From contig NZ_CP021780.1 of NCBI RefSeq assembly GCF_002192415.1, positions 3,534,001-3,598,000 of the forward strand: a stretch of 64,000 nucleotides of DNA, read 5' to 3'. Within the stretch, counting starts at the first letter, position 1. Every line of letters begins with the position of its first letter. The stretch comes from Paenibacillus donghaensis (GTDB lineage: Bacteria; Bacillota; Bacilli; Paenibacillales; Paenibacillaceae). This document shows, one piece after another, positions 1 through 8,172 of this stretch. The translations under genes were made by a program, and so were the position numbers. Below the pieces are notes generated by a model. The model was not told where the DNA came from. It searched no databases and worked only from the letters and a program-made list of their open reading frames with translations.

Positions 1-79
1 TGCGGATAGACTGGTTTCTGCTTCACGTTCTATCACATCTTAAGCCGACAATGACTACAAACCGAAAGAAGGGATTTAC

Positions 80-1825
80 TTGTTCTCCGTTCTCCGCAAT
101 CTCGGCTGGTTCTTCCGCCGCGAGAAAAAACGCTACATGATTGGACTTGTTTTATTGATTGTAGTAGGTGTACTTGAGCTTCTCCCCCCGCGTCTGCTGG
201 GCAATGCGATTGATGATATTGTGCGCGGCTCCATCACGGGAACGTCTCTGGTAAGGTACATCGGACTTATTGTGCTGCTCCTGCTCATTATTTACTGGCT
301 CTCCTACATATGGATGCACAAGCTGTTCGGCGGCTCCAATCTGGTGGAGCGGCTGCTGCGCTCACGGTTCATGAATCATTTGATGGTCATGACCCCTTCC
401 TTTTTTGAACGCAACCGCACCGGTGATCTGATGGCCCGTGCCACCAATGATATCCGCGCCGTATCGGCAACGGTCGGCTTCGGGATGCTGACGCTGGTTG
501 ACTCTACCGTCTACCTCTCGGTAGTTCTGCTGGCGATGGGTTTCCTGGTCAGCTGGAAGCTTACACTGGCGGCGGTGCTGCCGCTGCCGATGATTGCTGT
601 GGCCATGATTTTCTACGGCAGAGCCATTCATGACCGCTACAGTCTGGCCCAGGATGCCTTCGGCGATATGAATGACCAGGTGCTGGAGTCGGTCTCCGGG
701 GTGCGGGTCATCCGCGCCTATGTCCAGGAACGCCTGGATGAGAAACGTTTCAGTGACATTACCGAAGATGTGTACCGCAAAAATATGGCCGTAGCCCGGG
801 TAGACGCCTTCTTCGAGCCGACCATCCGTTTATTCGTTGGGATGAGTTATATTATCGGTTTGACTTACGGGATCTACCTTGTGTTCCGCAATCAAATCAC
901 GCTGGGTGACCTGGTGTCGTTCAATATGTATCTCGGTATGATTGTATGGCCGATGTTCGCCATCGGCGAGCTGATCAATATTATGCAGCGCGGCAACGCT
1001 TCCCTGGAGCGGATTGATGAGACGGTGAATACCCGTCCGGATGTCCAGGATGCAGTTAGTCCGGTTCAGATTAAGGACCCGGCAGACATCGAATTTAAGA
1101 ATGTAACGTTCCGTTATCCAACCTCGACGATCGATAATCTGTCGGGAGTAAGCCTGTCCCTCTCCCAGGGTCAGACGCTTGGGATCGTCGGCCGTACCGG
1201 CAGCGGTAAATCGACATTGCTGAAGCAGCTGCTGCATGAATACCCGACCGGGTCGGGAGATATCCTGTTCTCGGGTGTGCCGATTGAGCAGATTGCCCTG
1301 GACCGTCTGCACAGCTGGATGGGTTATGTGCCGCAGGAACAGATTCTTTTCTCCAAAACTGTACGCCAGAACATCCAGTTCGGCCTCGACAACGCTGACG
1401 ATGATACGATTCTTGAAGCGATCTCGGCAGCGGCTTTCCGCAGCGATCTGGTGACCTTGTCCGACGGACTGGACACCCTGGTCGGTGAACGCGGCGTCTC
1501 GTTGTCCGGCGGACAGAAGCAGCGTGTCTCGCTCTCCAGAGCCTTCATCTCGAATCCGGATATCCTGATTCTGGACGATGCCCTCTCTGCCGTTGACGCA
1601 CGTACGGAAGCACAGATCATCGAGAATATCCGCCAGGAGCGCGCTGGCAAAACAACCTTAATCTCCACGCACCGCCTCTCGGCGGTGGAGCATGCCGACC
1701 TGATTATTGTGCTGGATAACGGTCTAATCACCGAACGCGGCACACATCAAGAGCTGCTTAATCAAGGCGGCTGGTATCGCGAGCAGTATGAGCGCCAGCA
1801 GGTGGAGAATAAACTGACGGAATAA
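80..1825 (+). CDS. bmrC: ABC exporter half-transporter, BmrC/YheI-like
   Basis: This 581-residue protein is a membrane half-transporter with six predicted helices in residues 1-310 and a nucleotide-binding domain after about 340. Walker A (GRTGSGKST), signature (LSGGQKQR) and Walker B (ILILDDALSAVD) are visible. The residue after the Walker B Asp is Asp instead of the catalytic Glu. That degenerate site is known in the BmrC/YheI partner of heterodimeric multidrug exporters. The start is TTG preceded by AAGAAGGG at good spacing. The next gene encodes the larger partner with a normal Glu, so the two very probably form a heterodimer exporting drugs or hydrophobic compounds. The substrate is unknown. 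The 79 bases before it hold only the ribosome binding site and nothing else I recognise. Confidence 0.9.
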   Translation: MFSVLRNLGWFFRREKKRYMIGLVLLIVVGVLELLPPRLLGNAIDDIVRGSITGTSLVRYIGLIVLLLLIIYWLSYIWMHKLFGGSNLVERLLRSRFMNHLMVMTPSFFERNRTGDLMARATNDIRAVSATVGFGMLTLVDSTVYLSVVLLAMGFLVSWKLTLAAVLPLPMIAVAMIFYGRAIHDRYSLAQDAFGDMNDQVLESVSGVRVIRAYVQERLDEKRFSDITEDVYRKNMAVARVDAFFEPTIRLFVGMSYIIGLTYGIYLVFRNQITLGDLVSFNMYLGMIVWPMFAIGELINIMQRGNASLERIDETVNTRPDVQDAVSPVQIKDPADIEFKNVTFRYPTSTIDNLSGVSLSLSQGQTLGIVGRTGSGKSTLLKQLLHEYPTGSGDILFSGVPIEQIALDRLHSWMGYVPQEQILFSKTVRQNIQFGLDNADDDTILEAISAAAFRSDLVTLSDGLDTLVGERGVSLSGGQKQRVSLSRAFISNPDILILDDALSAVDARTEAQIIENIRQERAGKTTLISTHRLSAVEHADLIIVLDNGLITERGTHQELLNQGGWYREQYERQQVENKLTE

Positions 1826-1836
1826 AGCGGTTTACT

Positions 1837-2071
1837 ATGAAGATACTGCTGCGGGGCTTTGCTCCGCAAAACTTAGCGTATGCTTCCGAAGCGAGTTTTG
1901 CTATGAAGATACTGCTGTGGGGCTTTGCTCCGCAAAACTTAGCGTATGCTTCCGAAGCGAGTTTTGCTATGAAGATACTGCTGTGGGGCTTTGCTCCGCA
2001 AAACTTAGCGTATGCTTCCGAAGCGAGTTTTGCTATGAAGATACTGCTGTGGGGCTTTGCTCCGCAAAACT
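1837..2071 (+). repeat. 66-nt tandem repeat, 3.5 copies, between bmrC and bmrD
   Basis: Three nearly identical 66-nt units (starting at 1837, 1903 and 1969) and a partial fourth fill the gap between the two exporter genes. Each unit carries the inverted pair GCAAAACT / AGTTTTGC around TATGCTTCCGAAGCG. Because 66 is a multiple of three, the array stays open as a 79-codon frame (1837-2076) whose TAG overlaps the AGGAGG of bmrD. No good ribosome binding site precedes its ATG, so I treat it as a repeat and not as a firm gene. Confidence 0.9.
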
Positions 2072-2087
2072 TTTAGGAGGTGTCAGC

Positions 2088-4154
2088 GTGACACAGAGTA
2101 CAGGCAAACGCCTGCTGCATTATGCACTAACAGCCAAAAAGACTTTTCTCGCAGCCCTACTGCTGCTTTCTATTGGCGTGGCGGCTGAGCTGGCCGGCCC
2201 TTTTATCGCCAAAAACATGATCGACAACCATATGCTGGCCATTGAGCGGCCATACCATGTAACTTCTTCTCCTGAGCAGGCTGTCTTGTATAACGGCACC
2301 TACTATAAACGGGGTGACCGCTTTGAAGCGGGCGAAACCAAAGGACAGGAAGTACGGGTGCTGCAGGAGGGCCGCAGCTTCTATTTCATCAATGAGGCTG
2401 TTACTCAGCCTGACGGTGAACGGAACTTCAGCAACGGCCAGCTGAGCATTCAGCGCGGGGGGGAGACACTCGTCTACCCTGCCGTCAAACTGTCTGCCGA
2501 AGAACTGTTTACTTTTTACAAGCCGGAGCTGCCCGGAATTTACGAGCTGGTAGGCCTGTACGCCATCTTCCTGGTCATTTCGATTCTAGCCGAATTCGGC
2601 AAAACCTACTGGCTGCAATCCTCAGCCAACCAGGTCATCCGCAAGCTGCGCACCGATGTGTATGCACATATCCAGCGGCTGCCGGTGCACTTTTTTGACA
2701 ATTTGCCTGCGGGCAAGGTCGTCTCCCGGGTCACCAATGATACGGAAGCGATCAAGGATCTGTTCATCGCAGTATTGTCCAATTTCAGCACAGGAATTAT
2801 CAACCTGATCGGCGTATATATTGCCTTGTTTCTGCTTAACGTCCGGCTCGGCCTGATCAGCCTGTTCATTGTTCCGATTCTCATACTGTGGATTGTGCTG
2901 TACCGTAAGATCGCCACCAAATATAATACGATCATCCGCTCCCGGCTCAGTGAGATTAATGCGATTATCAATGAGTCGATTCAGGGGATGTCGATTATCC
3001 GCATCTTCCGCCGCCAGAAGCAGAGTCTGGCCGAATTCGAGCAGTTGAATGATGATTACCTGAAATATCAGAACAAAATGCTCAATCTGAACGCTTTTAC
3101 CTCTCACAACCTGGTCAATTCCCTGCGCAGTCTGTCGTTTGTAATGGTACTGTGGTATTTCGGCCTCGGCAGTCTCGACGGTACGACGTTTGTGTCACTT
3201 GGTGTGCTGTATGCTTTTGTCGATGTGCTGTCGCGGCTGTTCCAGCCGATTACAGGGATGGTCAACCAGCTGGCCAATCTGGATTCCTCAATGGTCTCCG
3301 CCGGACGCGTATTTACGCTGATGGACGAACCGGGAGAACCGGTAACTGACGACTCGATGCCTCGCTACAAGGGAATGGTGGAATTCAACGACGTTTCCTT
3401 TGCTTACAAAAAAGACTTCGTGCTAAACGATATCAACTTCCAAGCCCATTCGGGAGAAACTGTGGCGCTTGTAGGTCATACCGGCTCCGGCAAAAGCTCG
3501 ATCATTAACCTGCTGTTCCGTTTCTATGATCCGCAGCGCGGCTCAATCACGATTGACGGCCAGAAGGTCACCGACATTCCCAAGCAGTGGCTGCGCAATC
3601 ACATGGGCATCGTACTGCAGGATCCATACCTGTTCACAGGTACCATCCTCTCCAACGTCACGCTCGGGGATGAACGCATTACCCGCGAACGGGCGGAGCG
3701 GGCCCTGCGCGAGGTAGGTGCCGATAAACTGCTGTCCCATCTGCCACAGGGCTTTGATGAGCCGGTGGTGGAGAAAGGCAGCACACTTTCGGCCGGGCAG
3801 CGTCAGCTGATCTCTTTTGCCCGTGCGCTGGCCTTCGATCCTGCGATTCTGATCCTGGATGAGGCCACCGCCAGCATTGATACGGAGACGGAGAGCGTCA
3901 TTCAGGAAGCGCTGGAGGTGCTCAAAAAAGGGCGCACCACCTTCATCATCGCCCACCGCCTCTCCACCATCCGCAGCGCAGACCAGATTCTGGTGCTGCA
4001 CCGCGGCGAGATTGTGGAACGCGGCAGCCACCAGGAGCTGATGACGCTGGGTGGCAGATACTTCCGTATGTATCAGCTGCAGGTGGGAGCTTCTGCGGAA
4101 GAAGGACAGAACAGCTCAATGCTGGCCAGCCCTGCTTCCGCCCCTAGCTTATAA
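2088..4154 (+). CDS. bmrD: ABC exporter half-transporter, BmrD/YheH-like
   Basis: This is the larger partner of the heterodimeric exporter, 688 residues. The start is GTG at 2088, directly after TTTTAGGAGGTG; reading further upstream would only translate the 66-nt repeats. The membrane domain has a soluble insertion of about 100 residues between the first and second helices (MLAIERPYHV to about ELFTFYKPEL), which is typical of YheH-type proteins. The nucleotide-binding domain shows Walker A GHTGSGKSS, signature LSAGQRQL and Walker B ILILDEATASID with the catalytic Glu. With bmrC it would give one consensus and one degenerate ATP site. An intrinsic terminator follows. Confidence 0.9.
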   Translation: MTQSTGKRLLHYALTAKKTFLAALLLLSIGVAAELAGPFIAKNMIDNHMLAIERPYHVTSSPEQAVLYNGTYYKRGDRFEAGETKGQEVRVLQEGRSFYFINEAVTQPDGERNFSNGQLSIQRGGETLVYPAVKLSAEELFTFYKPELPGIYELVGLYAIFLVISILAEFGKTYWLQSSANQVIRKLRTDVYAHIQRLPVHFFDNLPAGKVVSRVTNDTEAIKDLFIAVLSNFSTGIINLIGVYIALFLLNVRLGLISLFIVPILILWIVLYRKIATKYNTIIRSRLSEINAIINESIQGMSIIRIFRRQKQSLAEFEQLNDDYLKYQNKMLNLNAFTSHNLVNSLRSLSFVMVLWYFGLGSLDGTTFVSLGVLYAFVDVLSRLFQPITGMVNQLANLDSSMVSAGRVFTLMDEPGEPVTDDSMPRYKGMVEFNDVSFAYKKDFVLNDINFQAHSGETVALVGHTGSGKSSIINLLFRFYDPQRGSITIDGQKVTDIPKQWLRNHMGIVLQDPYLFTGTILSNVTLGDERITRERAERALREVGADKLLSHLPQGFDEPVVEKGSTLSAGQRQLISFARALAFDPAILILDEATASIDTETESVIQEALEVLKKGRTTFIIAHRLSTIRSADQILVLHRGEIVERGSHQELMTLGGRYFRMYQLQVGASAEEGQNSSMLASPASAPSL

Positions 4155-4186
4155 TCCTTTGTCTTCCTCATGCTGAGTAAAGCCAA

Positions 4187-4222
4187 ACCTTGGCCGCCTT
4201 TTAGGCGGCTAAGGTTTTTTTG
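4187..4222 (+). terminator. Intrinsic terminator of bmrCD
   Basis: The hairpin arms are AACCTTGGCCGCC and GGCGGCTAAGGTT with a TTTT loop, followed by a run of seven T. It lies 33 bases after the bmrD stop. Confidence 0.85.
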
Positions 4223-4806
4223 TATAGGAAATTATGTCTTGCGCATTCCGCAGGAACAGCACGATTTCGTCTTTAAGGTCTTGCGCATTCCGCAGGAACA
4301 GCGCGCCTTTGACCTTAAGCTCTCGCGCATTCCGTAGGAACAGCACGCTTTTGCCTTTAAGGTCTTGCGCATTCCGCAAGAACAGCACGCCTTTGACCTT
4401 AAGCTCTTGCGCATTCCGCAAGAACAGCACGCCTTTGACCTTAAGCTCTTGCGCATTCCGCAGGAACAGCACGCTTTTGCCTTTAAGGTCTTGCGCATTC
4501 CGCAGGAACAGCACGCCTTTGACCTTAAGCTCTTGCGCATTCCGCAGGAACAGCACGCCTTTGACCTTAAGCTCTCGCGCATTCCGCAGGAACAGCACGC
4601 CCTTGACTTTAGCACGGCGCGCATCCCGTCAGGGATAGCGCGCCCGCCCATGCGACGTCCAAGCGGTCCCGTAGGGATAAGCGATCCTACCACTAAAGCC
4701 GCCTAATCATCGTACCGCCAGACTCATTCGCCAAACTTGCGGGTGTCCAGAGGGTGCAACCCTTTGGGGCCCTCCCTTGGAAGGGAGGGTTTGGGAGGGA
4801 TTGATA
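4220..4806 (+). repeat. Composite repeat family A, copy A1
   Basis: This element begins with TTGTATAGGAAATTAT, continues with nine 42-nt tandem units, then hairpin-forming blocks (ATCCCGTCAGGGAT near 4625; TCCCGTAGGGA near 4668), and ends with the palindrome CCCTCCCTTGGAAGGGAGGG and GGGAGGGAT. The same order occurs in reverse at 27415-27780 (split from its outer end by an IS91 element) and at 32746-32993. Open frames run through it on both strands, but only because of the period. No start signal supports translation. Confidence 0.85.
4236..4613 (+). repeat. 42-nt tandem array, nine units
   Basis: There are nine consecutive 42-nt units of the form (G/C)TCTTGCGCATTCCGCAGGA followed by ACAGCACGCCTTTGACCTTAAG, starting at 4236 and ending at 4613. 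Two unit types alternate in part (CTTTGACCTTAAG versus TTTTGCCTTTAAG), which suggests duplication in blocks. This is the repetitive core of element A1. It is not CRISPR, because there are no unique spacers. Confidence 0.93.
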
Positions 4807-4845
4807 TTTTAGTTGATCATAGAACACCAGTTCGATATAATTAGT

Positions 4846-4980
4846 TGAAACGGCTTCGACGTCCTCCGCAAAGCCTATGCTTCCGAAGCAGCGATACTAC
4901 GTATCGCTTTCAGGCAACCGTTTCTGCGGGAAATAGAAGGATAAAGGATAAGGTGCAACATATACTTTCTTATATTTTGA
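4846..4980 (+). repeat. Dispersed stem-loop repeat family B, copy B1
   Basis: The outer stem GAAACGG...CCGTTTC is followed by the conserved tail (GAAATAGAAGGAT ... CAACATATA ... TTATATTTT). In this copy the apical part is a longer module with two palindromes, GCTTCCGAAGC and AGCGATACTACGTATCGCT, shared with copy B2. It sits just before the YcaQ-like gene. Confidence 0.8.
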
Positions 4981-5005
4981 AAAATAAACCAATGAGACGG
5001 AGTGA

Positions 5006-6286
5006 GTGGTGTTGTTAACCTATACATTGACCCCGCAAGAGGCCCGGCGGTTCCTGCTGCGCCATCAGCGCTTAACCTCCGGCGCTCTCCCTGCAGGCAA
5101 GCAGAGCATCTACGACTATGTGCGCCATGTGGGCTGTATTCAATATGATCCCTTGCGGATAGCCGGACATAATCATGAGCTTGTCCTGCAGGCCCGGGTT
5201 CCCGGCTTCACACCTGAGCAAGCCACAGAACTGCTGTATAAGGACCGGCTGCTGATTGATGGCTGGGACAAGAATATGTCCATTTACTGCACAGAGGACT
5301 GGGCCCATCTGCAGAGAAGAAGAAACCTGTTCGTGAACCATTATCAGGATAACACCGAGCTGATGGATGCCGTAGGACGCGTCAGGCAAGCACTGATCGA
5401 GCGCGGTCCCCTCTCCTCGCTGGAGCTGGAAGGGGAAGACAAAATCGCCTGGGCCTGGGCGCCAGCTCGGCTGGCTCGGGCCGCATTGGAGAGCATGTAC
5501 TTCTGGGGTGAGCTGGCTGTCCATCACCGTATACATACCCGCCGTTACTATGACTTCACGGCGCACCTGCTGCCCGAGCAGCTGGTGCATGCTCCGGACC
5601 CTAATCCGGAAGACGAGCAATATCACGACTGGTATGTGCTGCGGCGGATCGGCAGCATCGGCCTGCAGTGGAACAGGTCCGGCGACGGATGGCTGGGCAT
5701 CGGCGGCTTGAAAAGCAAGGAACGGACGGCAGCCGTGTTGCGTCTGCTGCACAGAGACCTGCTTCGTGAAGTGCGGGTCGACGGACTCAAGCTGCCGCTA
5801 TACATACGAACTATGGATGCTCCATTGCTGGAGGAAATTTTGCAGGAAGAATATCCGGTGAAGGAACAAGCAGGTACAGTACCTTTCGCTGCAGCTCTGG
5901 CACCGCTGGACAATCTACTCTGGGACAGGGAATTGATCCGGCAGCTGTTCGGCTTTCATTACCGCTGGGAGGTATACAAGCCCGCAGCAGAACGGGAATA
6001 CGGCTATTATGTGCTTCCACTGCTGTATGAGGACCGCTTTATCGCCAGATTCGAGCCTGTAATGGACAAATCTGCCGGTGTGCTGAATATTCTGAATTGG
6101 TGGTGGGAAGCGGATATAGCTTTAACCGCCCCGATGATTCCGGCGCTGAGAGCCGCCCTGGTCTCCCTGGCTCTATGCACCGGCTCCGCCACGGTGCAGT
6201 TTGCACCCGGACTTGCCGCGGCCTGCGGTCTGGAGCCGCTGGAGGATCATACAGGCGGAATCAGGGTCAGCAATCCAAGCCTATAA
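5006..6286 (+). CDS. YcaQ/AlkZ-like DNA glycosylase (winged-helix HTH_42 family)
   Basis: The 426-residue protein belongs to the HTH_42 (YcaQ/AlkZ) family, whose members excise bulky alkylated bases or unhook DNA interstrand crosslinks in base-excision repair. Near the N-terminus it carries IQYDPL, giving Gln46-Tyr47-Asp48. The Q-x-D pattern is the catalytic motif of the E. coli YcaQ type, whereas the Streptomyces AlkZ type has Q-x-Q. The length matches the family. The start is GTG with GGAG very close upstream. An in-frame GTG three bases later or TTG at 5012 would give better spacing. The gene stands alone, bounded by repeat elements on both sides. Confidence 0.8.
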   Translation: MVLLTYTLTPQEARRFLLRHQRLTSGALPAGKQSIYDYVRHVGCIQYDPLRIAGHNHELVLQARVPGFTPEQATELLYKDRLLIDGWDKNMSIYCTEDWAHLQRRRNLFVNHYQDNTELMDAVGRVRQALIERGPLSSLELEGEDKIAWAWAPARLARAALESMYFWGELAVHHRIHTRRYYDFTAHLLPEQLVHAPDPNPEDEQYHDWYVLRRIGSIGLQWNRSGDGWLGIGGLKSKERTAAVLRLLHRDLLREVRVDGLKLPLYIRTMDAPLLEEILQEEYPVKEQAGTVPFAAALAPLDNLLWDRELIRQLFGFHYRWEVYKPAAEREYGYYVLPLLYEDRFIARFEPVMDKSAGVLNILNWWWEADIALTAPMIPALRAALVSLALCTGSATVQFAPGLAAACGLEPLEDHTGGIRVSNPSL

Positions 6287-6400
6287 CTTGTCAAGGGCTG
6301 CAGCCTGCACTCGCGCCTGGCCAGCTTGTTTCCGGCTTGGCGGGGGCTATCGGACCACGATTGCTGTGTCAGACTTAGAAAGCTAGCAACAATAAGGAGA

Positions 6401-6713
6401 CTTACTTAGTTCCAGCGAGGATTTAGAAAGTTGCCGTTGAACATATCGGAGTATTGGGAGTAAATAGATGCGAAAGCGCAACTAATTTCAGCCAGATTAG
6501 CCATCCGAGGGCGATTAAGTGCGAATATGCAACTAATTTCGAGTAAACCACTCCTCTGAGGCTCAACATGCTAAATTAGATGCCTTTTTACACTTATTCC
6601 CTCCAAAAACGAAAAAAACAGCAATTTAGATGCACTTTTGCAACTAATTCAATGGTTCGAGCTGATGAAGCGACCACAAAGCTGAGTTCTCGATGCCTGA
6701 CCAGCTGAAGTAA
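6401..6713 (-). mobile_element. MITE-like repeat family C, copy C1 (degenerate)
   Basis: This is a reverse-orientation copy of the element seen intact at 21852-22173 and 33064-33382. Its left part, TTACTTAGTTCCAGCGAGG, matches the inverted end of copy C2. The interior carries the same repeated motif (TTAG(A/T)TGC...GCA(A/C)TAATT). The right end near 6695-6713 is degraded. It has no coding capacity and fills most of the gap 6287-6947. Confidence 0.7.
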
Positions 6714-6870
6714 TACGATTGTAACCGGCTCGAACGGGCTCAAAGCCGCCAGTAGCAGCAGTGCCAATCAGCAGTGGTCCCTCGTTAAAATAAACTAAAA
6801 CAGCATAGCGATTCCGATAGCAGGTTTCTGTCCCTTCTGTTGACACATCAGCTTGCTGCCATACGCACAA

Positions 6871-6899
6871 CAGACCCCGTACTGGGTACGGGGGTCTGT
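6871..6899 (-). terminator. Intrinsic terminator of the 154-residue gene
   Basis: CAGACCCCGTAC and GTACGGGGGTCTG form a strong hairpin about 50 bases downstream of the minus-strand gene at 6948. The T-run on the minus strand is weak. Confidence 0.55.
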
Positions 6900-6947
6900 A
6901 TGTTTGCCCTGTTCTGAGCCTATAACTGTTGCTCCTCTAGTTGACAT

Positions 6948-7412
6948 TCATGGCTGATCCTCTTCTTCTATTCCCAGCTTCATGTATAACTCGGTGCAAT
7001 AGCTCTGAAGCTTAGCCTCAAGCCGGGAAGCCTTGTTCTTGAAACGCTTCAGCTCGCGGATCATTCGCGCTCTGCCTGCAGCAGTGAAGGTTTCCTGAAT
7101 ACGCTCCTTGAAATAATCATGCACAATGTGATTGCGCTCTTTCCACACCTCCTGCAGCTGAATGGTCTCTTTCTCCGAGAATGGAAAATGATGCTGGATT
7201 TCTTTGATGAGTTGGCCTAATGAATTGCTCAGCTTGCGCTGGTAGAGCTCCGACAACTCTGCATCCGTCGGAGTTTGCCCCTGGGACAGCTTCGTCAGCA
7301 GCAGAAGGTTCGTGAGCTGCTGCTCAAGCGCCTGGCAATAATAAACGGCCAATCCGAAATAAGCGAAAAGTTCTTTGGACTGTTCACTGTCCGGTACTTG
7401 TGTATCCTTCAT
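6948..7412 (-). CDS. HEPN-like small protein, function unknown
   Basis: The 154-residue protein is mostly alpha-helical and soluble. I do not recognise a named family. It contains ERNHIVHDYF, i.e. Arg93-x4-His98, the R-x4-H pattern of HEPN domains, inside a helix-rich context. In active HEPN ribonucleases this pair is catalytic. The C-terminal third (RMIRELKRFKNKASRLEAKL) looks coiled-coil and basic. The start ATG follows GGGAGGAAAG. No nucleotidyltransferase partner (the usual toxin-antitoxin neighbour) is adjacent; the next gene is an ABC permease 46 bases upstream. A HEPN-related function is inference from one motif. Confidence 0.6.
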   Translation of the reverse strand: MKDTQVPDSEQSKELFAYFGLAVYYCQALEQQLTNLLLLTKLSQGQTPTDAELSELYQRKLSNSLGQLIKEIQHHFPFSEKETIQLQEVWKERNHIVHDYFKERIQETFTAAGRARMIRELKRFKNKASRLEAKLQSYCTELYMKLGIEEEDQP

Positions 7413-7458
7413 CTTTCCTCCCGCTTGTGTATTGAAGTATATAAGGGCATCTTGCTGC

Positions 7459-8172
7459 TTAGTTCTTGTTCATGTCTTTGCGGCTGGAGCGATACAGATA
7501 GAATCCTGCCAGCAGCAGACTGTAGAACAGCACATGCCCGTATGATAGCAGCAGCCGTGACAGCGGTAAGGTGTCGGTATTCATCATGGCATCCATCACG
7601 GGAGCCGCCGGGGGCAGCAGCAGCGACAGCGCCTGGAACGGGCCTTCCAGCAGCTTGCTGATCTGGGTTCCGGCAACCGCCAGGATCAGGATGATGAGCA
7701 GCAGCCCGGAGGCATGGCTGGTCTTGCGAACCCAGGAGGCCTGCAAATAAAGGGAGATCGAGATCCCCAGCATACCGAGCAGGAAATGTCCGGCCAGCGC
7801 ACTCAGCAGCCTGTACACTCCGGGAGCCTCGGCGAATCTTCCGGCCAGCAGCGGGTAGATTACCGTAAGCACGCTCATTATTCCGGTCAGGAAGATCAAT
7901 GCCGCCATCCCGGCGATCGTATAACGAAATGCGCCACCGGCATGGACAGCCGTAATTTGCTTATGTACCGGATGTTCATGGTTCAGGAAGCTCAGCCCCA
8001 TCCAGGCACTTGCAATGAACAGAATAACCGCTGTAGCCGCATAGCTGTTCATGACCGGATTAGGCTTATAGGAATACAGAATCATCACAGCAATGACCAG
8101 CCCGGCAAAAGGCCCGAAATAACGCTGGGATACCGTGTAGCTGCGCAGTAAATATCCGGCCAGTGCTCTCAT
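7459..8172 (-). CDS. ABC-2 type transporter permease
   Basis: This is a hydrophobic 237-residue protein with about six predicted membrane segments (for example residues 20-35, 44-62, 85-107, 125-142, 153-172 and 205-228) and a basic C-terminus. Its start ATG overlaps the stop of the upstream ATPase gene (ATGA overlap), so the two are translationally coupled and form one ABC transporter. No substrate can be assigned from the sequence. It does not resemble a specific characterised permease that I can name. Confidence 0.75.
   Translation of the reverse strand: MRALAGYLLRSYTVSQRYFGPFAGLVIAVMILYSYKPNPVMNSYAATAVILFIASAWMGLSFLNHEHPVHKQITAVHAGGAFRYTIAGMAALIFLTGIMSVLTVIYPLLAGRFAEAPGVYRLLSALAGHFLLGMLGISISLYLQASWVRKTSHASGLLLIILILAVAGTQISKLLEGPFQALSLLLPPAAPVMDAMMNTDTLPLSRLLLSYGHVLFYSLLLAGFYLYRSSRKDMNKN

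Noticed and set aside
1..79. Possible end of an upstream gene
   Set aside because: Too short to judge; no convincing frame or terminator apart from the ribosome binding site of bmrC.
4236..4613. Possible CRISPR array
   Set aside because: The units are contiguous 42-nt repeats with no unique spacers, and no cas genes occur in the window.
4209..4706. Long open frames of 113-153 codons on both strands across the 42-nt array
   Set aside because: They arise because the repeat period is a multiple of three. Frames are open on both strands, with low-complexity products and no ribosome binding site.
6649..6870. Minus-strand frame of 73 codons between the YcaQ-like and HEPN-like genes
   Set aside because: It overlaps the end of MITE copy C1, lacks start signals, and the composition is not protein-like.
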